Positions 38,797 through 42,525 of a DNA stretch of 42,525 nucleotides are shown here, one piece after another. Made by a program: the position numbers and the translations under genes. The first letter of the stretch is position 1. The number at the start of each line of letters is the position of its first letter. The DNA comes from Acidobacteriaceae bacterium (lineage in GTDB: Bacteria; Acidobacteriota; Terriglobia; Terriglobales; Acidobacteriaceae), in the NCBI GenBank assembly GCA_030038435.1, contig JASHOY010000143.1:1-42525 (forward strand). Reading direction: 5' to 3'. The notes under the pieces were generated by a model. The model did not search any database, was not told where the DNA came from, and was given only the letters and a program-made list of their open reading frames with translations.

Positions 38797-39972
38797 TTGA
38801 GTACATCACAGGCCAGCCTCTTTGAATGGAGACAGGAAGTGAACCGGCGGCTCGCCGAGCACCGCAACCGCAAGGCGCCGGCGTCGGGACCTCGGGTGGT
38901 AACCGCATCGCATCGCAGCGCAAGCCGCATTGGAGCAGAAGCGGCGGCGCGGGTGGCGGAGCGGTTTGCTCACGCGCCAAGCTATAGCCAGATGCTGTCG
39001 GAAGAGACACGGTACACGCCGCTGGCAACAGCTCCCGATCCGCCAGCCGCAGACAACCCTCTTGCGGCATATGGTCAGCCCTCTTGGCAGGCTCAGCCGG
39101 AAACAACTCTCGCCCACGCAGCGGAGCCGAGGGTCAGCGAAGAGCCCATTCCCGTGGCGCACCGGGGAGAACCGCGCGCAGAGGCGCAACTCTTTGCCGG
39201 CAGCGCCGGCGAGTTGTTGCGTCCCGCGGCGGAGCCGTGGCGCGGGTGCGAATCGGCCGATGAGATGCAAACGGAAGAGGTGGAACCGATTCACGGAAAC
39301 CTGATCGAGTTTCCGCGAGAGGTCGTAGCGGCGCGAAGAATCCGGCCGCGGCTGGCAGAAGGACCGTATGCGGCGGCGCGCGACGCGCAGTTGAGCATCT
39401 TTGAAGTGGATCCGGAGATGGTTTCGGCGGAAGCCGAGCCTGTGGAAGCCAGTGTCACGCAGGAGTGGAGTGGTCCGGAATGGTCGGGCATCAAGCTGGA
39501 CGCACAGCCCGAGGAGTCGGTTGCAGAGATTGCGGATCCGACCGCAGAAGTTCTGGCAGAGATCGAACTGGCGCCCCTCGCCCGCCGACTGCTGGCGCAC
39601 TTTGTGGATGCAACCTTGATCAGTGCGGCGGTGTTGGTGGCGGGCGCAGTGTTTGCAGCCAACGCAACTGCTTTGCCGGAACCACGGACAATGGGCATGG
39701 CCGCCATTGCGGCGTTCGTGGTGGCGGCAGTGCTCTATGAGCTGCTCTTTTCCACCTTGGCCCAAGCGACTCCAGGAATGAAGTACGCGCACATCGTGCT
39801 GCGCACGTTTAGCAACGCCAATCCGACGCGGGAACAGCGCTGGCGACGGCTGCGGGGTCTTGGGGTTTCCCTGCTGCCGGTGGGCCTGGGGCTGCTATGG
39901 GCGCTCTTCGATGAACAAAACCTTTGCTGGCATGACCGGTTTTCTCAGACCTATCTGAAGAACAGCTTTTAG
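38797..39972 (+). CDS. RDD family membrane protein with long acidic N-terminal region
   Basis: 391 aa from TTG 38797 (AGAAGGGA upstream). Residues 1-265 are hydrophilic, rich in Glu, Ala and Pro, and probably disordered. The RDD domain fills the C-terminal ~125 residues. It has LARRLLAHFVDATLISAAVLVAG with the Arg/Asp motif and first membrane helix, then a second helix (AAIAAFVVAAVLYELLF), the ATPGMKYAHIVLRT motif, a third helix (LLPVGLGLLWALF), and the closing WHDRFSQTYL. RDD proteins are inner-membrane proteins of uncertain, possibly transport, function. The N-terminal extension is unusually long. Confidence 0.87.
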   Translation: MSTSQASLFEWRQEVNRRLAEHRNRKAPASGPRVVTASHRSASRIGAEAAARVAERFAHAPSYSQMLSEETRYTPLATAPDPPAADNPLAAYGQPSWQAQPETTLAHAAEPRVSEEPIPVAHRGEPRAEAQLFAGSAGELLRPAAEPWRGCESADEMQTEEVEPIHGNLIEFPREVVAARRIRPRLAEGPYAAARDAQLSIFEVDPEMVSAEAEPVEASVTQEWSGPEWSGIKLDAQPEESVAEIADPTAEVLAEIELAPLARRLLAHFVDATLISAAVLVAGAVFAANATALPEPRTMGMAAIAAFVVAAVLYELLFSTLAQATPGMKYAHIVLRTFSNANPTREQRWRRLRGLGVSLLPVGLGLLWALFDEQNLCWHDRFSQTYLKNSF

Positions 39973-40103
39973 CTGCTGGCTTGTAACTTCGCCTTGAAGA
40001 ATTGATAACGTTTGCTCGTGCGGCGGTTGTTTTTCCCTCGCGCCAATCTCCCAAGATGCCCCCGCGCACTTCATCTTGGTACGATTGTCCTTTGGAGCCC
40101 TAA

Positions 40104-41018
40104 GTGCCGAACATCCTCGATGGCGCAGCCATCGCCGCTGCCATAAAGCTGGAAGTCGCAGAAGAAGTCCGCTCTCTCGCCACCTGCGCCATTCGCCCCG
40201 GCCTCGCCGCGGTCCTTGTGGGCAGCAATCCGGCCTCGCAGATTTATGTCCGAAACAAGGTTCAGACCTGCGCCGAACTCGGCCTTTACAGCGATCTCAT
40301 CACCTTACCCGAAACCGCCAATACCGCGGAGTTGCTTTCTCTCGTCGCCAACCTCAACTCGCGCGATGACATTGACGGTATTCTCGTCCAGCTTCCTCTG
40401 CCCGCTCAGCTGGATGCCCGCGCCGTCCTCGACGCCATCTCACCCGACAAAGATGTGGACGGCCTTCATCCCGTCAACGCCGGTCGCCTCCAGGCCGGTC
40501 GCCCCGCGCTCGCACCCTGCACGCCCGCCGGTGTCATCGAAATCCTCAAGCGAAGCAGCATCCCCTTGGCTGGAGCCCATGCCGTTGTCGTCGGACGCAG
40601 CGACATCGTCGGCAAGCCGGTCGCCATGCTTCTGCTCGCTCAAAACGCGACAGTAACCATTTGCCATTCCAAAACCAGAAACCTCGGAGAGGTCACCCGC
40701 GAGGCCGACATCCTGGTTGCTGCCATCGGCCGCCCCGGCTTCATCACCCCTGAAATGGTCGCCCCCGGCGCCACCCTGATCGACGTCGGCATCAACCGCA
40801 TCTCCACACGCGAAGAATTCGACCGCTACTTCGCTGGCGACGCCAGGCGAGACGCCGCTTTTGCCAAGCGCGGCTCCGTCATCGTCGGCGACATCCATCC
40901 CCAAGCCTTCGCGCGATCCGGGGCCTACACTCCCGTGCCCGGCGGTGTGGGCCCGCTCACTATCGCCATGCTCATGTCCAACACCGCCCGCGCCGCCAGA
41001 TTGCGCAGGGGCATTTAA
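40104..41018 (+). CDS. folD: FolD, methylene-tetrahydrofolate dehydrogenase / cyclohydrolase
   Basis: 304 aa from GTG 40104, with TTGGAG 6 bp upstream. It interconverts methylene-, methenyl- and formyl-tetrahydrofolate, supplying purine synthesis. All family motifs are present: SQIYVRNKVQTCAELG with the catalytic Lys, DGILVQLPLP, DKDVDGLHPVNAG, PCTPAGVIEIL, VVVGRSDIVGKPVAMLL, ATVTICHSKT, ADILVAAIGRPGFI, LIDVGIN, and TPVPGGVGPLTIAMLM. It is followed by coaE after 3 bp, so the two are co-transcribed. Confidence 0.96.
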   Translation: MPNILDGAAIAAAIKLEVAEEVRSLATCAIRPGLAAVLVGSNPASQIYVRNKVQTCAELGLYSDLITLPETANTAELLSLVANLNSRDDIDGILVQLPLPAQLDARAVLDAISPDKDVDGLHPVNAGRLQAGRPALAPCTPAGVIEILKRSSIPLAGAHAVVVGRSDIVGKPVAMLLLAQNATVTICHSKTRNLGEVTREADILVAAIGRPGFITPEMVAPGATLIDVGINRISTREEFDRYFAGDARRDAAFAKRGSVIVGDIHPQAFARSGAYTPVPGGVGPLTIAMLMSNTARAARLRRGI

Positions 41019-41021
41019 TTC

Positions 41022-41699
41022 ATGCTCCGCGTTGGTCTCACCGGCGGCCTCGGCAGCGGCAAATCCACCGTCGCCGACATGCTCCGAGCCCTCGGCGCTG
41101 AAATCATCGAAGCCGACGCCCTCGGCCGCGAGCTCATGCAGCCCGGCCAGCCCGTCTTCGCCGAAATCGTCCGCATCTTCGGCCCCGAAATCCTCGCCCA
41201 CGATGGCCAGCTCGATCGCCCGCGCCTCGCGCAGCTCGCCTTCTCCGGTGGCCGCCTGCAGGAACTCAATGCCATCATTCACCCCGCCGTCATCGACATC
41301 CAGCGCCAGAAGATGAACGCAATCTTCGGGCACAATCCCGCCGCCGTCGCCGTCGTCGAAACCGCCCTCATCTTCGAAGTCGTCCGCGACGCCCGCGCCC
41401 GTGGCGAAAAGAAAAGTGTCCTCTCCGACTGGCGCCGGCGCATCGATCGCATCATCGTCGTCACCGCTCCCGACGATCTCAAAGTCGCCCGCTATGCTGC
41501 CCGCATCGCGCCCGCTGGTCCTGCACGCCAGGCTGCCGAAGCCGACGCCCGTCTCCGCCTCAGTCACCAGATCCCCGACGCTGAGAAGGCCGCGCAGGCC
41601 GATTACGTTCTCGACAACTCCGGCGACCTGGCCTCGCTCCAGTCCCAGGTCCTTGCCCTCTGGCCGCGTCTCTATGCCCAAAGCAACGCCATCCCGTAG
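41022..41699 (+). CDS. coaE: CoaE, dephospho-CoA kinase
   Basis: 225 aa, starting 3 bp after the folD stop. It phosphorylates dephospho-CoA in the last step of CoA synthesis. It has the P-loop GLTGGLGSGKST at residues 6-17, IIEADALGREL with the catalytic Asp, RPRLAQLAFSGGRLQELNAIIHPAV, and the lid and C-terminal region with DYVLDNSGDLASL. A short insert before the lid (RARGEKKSVLSDWRRRIDR) is rich in charged residues. The enzyme is cytosolic. It is convergent with the membrane-protein gene at the window end, 37 bp away. Confidence 0.95.
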   Translation: MLRVGLTGGLGSGKSTVADMLRALGAEIIEADALGRELMQPGQPVFAEIVRIFGPEILAHDGQLDRPRLAQLAFSGGRLQELNAIIHPAVIDIQRQKMNAIFGHNPAAVAVVETALIFEVVRDARARGEKKSVLSDWRRRIDRIIVVTAPDDLKVARYAARIAPAGPARQAAEADARLRLSHQIPDAEKAAQADYVLDNSGDLASLQSQVLALWPRLYAQSNAIP

Positions 41700-41736
41700 C
41701 GGTTCAGTCGCAATCTGTCTTTGATGACTACGGACT

Positions 41737-42525
41737 CTATAGATTCTGAAAACTCTCGGATCGCGTGGATTTATCCCCGTTCTGCACCCTCTGGACTGGG
41801 TCGTATCCCCAATATACCCACAGGTAAAACACGCCCGCGATCAGAAGAACCAGCGGTGCGGGCTCGAGCAGAAGCAGGCTGACAATTTTTTCGCTCAGCG
41901 TCGAAGGCGAAGCAGGCAGGTTGCGCGTGGCAATGAGGAGCAACTGAAGGGGAATGTCGCTGGTGACAACGATTGCCGCCGTGGTAAGCGCCACCGCAAT
42001 CCAGCGCCGCGCCCCGTTGCCCGACCAGAGCAGCGCGCACCCCGGAATCGCCAACATCAGGATTTTTGCATCGTGCGTGCGGTGGTAGACCGGAAGCAGC
42101 GACAAAGCGGAAATCGCCGCCAGCGCAACCAGAGCCGAATCCGGTGAAAACCGCTTGCGCAGAGCCGCGATCGCCCAAACCAGAATGAGCGTCCCGGCGA
42201 CGAGATAACTGGCGGGGCCGTTGAACCGCGGATCGTTTTGGATCACGCTGAGGGCCGCCTGCAAATCTACAACCTCGCCAGTGGTTCTGCTTGTCAGTCC
42301 CGTGAGACCGGGATCGGAAGTGCCGCCCCGGGCGGAGACGGAGGCGAGGTTGTTGTGCAACTCGCTGATCCAGTGCGGCGAGATGGGCGCAATCCAAATG
42401 GCGGCCAGCGAGACCAGGATGGTGGCGAAAGCAAGCGACTGAAGGGCGCGTTTGCGCATGGCAGAGCCGGCGAGGAAGAAAAAGAGCCAGACCAGGCCCG
42501 CATCGTGCGGCTTGACGACCAGGCT
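41737..42525 (-). CDS. Polytopic membrane protein, GT87/DUF2029-like (3' part)
   Basis: The frame is open from the window edge (42525) to 41737, giving 262 C-terminal residues. The ATG at 42459 is internal, because the codons upstream read LVVKPHDAGLVWLFFFLAG, good membrane-protein sequence. At least five further hydrophobic segments follow (SLAFATILVSLAAIWIA, YLVAGTLILVWAIAAL, SALVALAAISALSLLPVY, WIAVALTTAAIVV, APLVLLIAGVFYLWVYWG). The KPHDAG motif next to a membrane helix, and the long periplasmic loop after the next one, resemble polyprenyl-phosphate-dependent glycosyltransferases of the GT87 type. The catalytic N-terminal part lies outside the window, so the assignment is tentative. Confidence 0.6.
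   Translation of the reverse strand, partial: SLVVKPHDAGLVWLFFFLAGSAMRKRALQSLAFATILVSLAAIWIAPISPHWISELHNNLASVSARGGTSDPGLTGLTSRTTGEVVDLQAALSVIQNDPRFNGPASYLVAGTLILVWAIAALRKRFSPDSALVALAAISALSLLPVYHRTHDAKILMLAIPGCALLWSGNGARRWIAVALTTAAIVVTSDIPLQLLLIATRNLPASPSTLSEKIVSLLLLEPAPLVLLIAGVFYLWVYWGYDPVQRVQNGDKSTRSESFQNL

Noticed and set aside
40440..41681. 413-codon open frame on the minus strand, opposite folD and coaE
   Set aside because: It is the mirror of two well-recognised genes; its Asp/Gly/Glu-rich product reflects the complementary codon bias and has no start signal or family.

Overview
The window looks like a chromosomal segment of a GC-rich, soil-type Acidobacteriota (Terriglobia-like) bacterium. 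This is inferred from the gene set: Tat-exported aldo/keto reductases, a DUF2264 protein, a TonB-dependent receptor remnant of the kind expanded in Acidobacteria, LptD (so an outer membrane), and GTG/TTG starts. No rRNA, tRNA or CRISPR array was seen.

Layout. Positions 1-13485 are ordinary chromosome: the 5' end of argJ; a lone ABC ATPase; a DUF1801 protein; an HxlR regulator translationally coupled to a VOC/PhnB-like protein, with a perfect palindrome at the HxlR start; a second VOC protein; a DUF1569 protein; two tandem Tat-exported aldo/keto reductases; lexA with a direct-repeat operator inside its promoter; a DUF2264 protein; recQ; and a purE-purK-cyclophilin-cyclophilin operon on the minus strand.

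Positions 13588-34405 hold a compact virus-derived morphogenesis cluster, all on the minus strand. In order of transcription it encodes a 52-aa ORF, a 2578-aa fibre-like protein with a Sec signal peptide, a small Cys/Arg-rich ORF, large terminase, a HipA-like kinase, a DUF3037 protein, portal, prohead protease, scaffold-like coiled coil, major capsid protein, head-tail connector and neck-type proteins, a tail-tube candidate, a tail-hub-like protein and an XhlA-like holin. I see no integrase, repressor, replication gene, small terminase, tape measure, endolysin or attachment repeats. Two intrinsic-terminator-like hairpins lie inside the cluster. The gene content fits a domesticated, gene-transfer-agent-like or tailocin-like particle, or a decayed prophage. 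This is the main candidate for an undescribed system.

Positions 34952-42525 return to chromosome: an MmcQ/YjbR protein, a TonB-dependent receptor remnant, lptD, an RDD membrane protein, folD, coaE, and the 3' part of a polytopic membrane protein (GT87-like).

Two patterns run across regions. (1) Many gaps carry degenerate heptanucleotide-phased repeat tracts, several abutting the stop codons of the preceding genes. (2) lexA and purE both have a TATAAT hexamer exactly 6 bp before the ATG, which predicts leaderless mRNAs.
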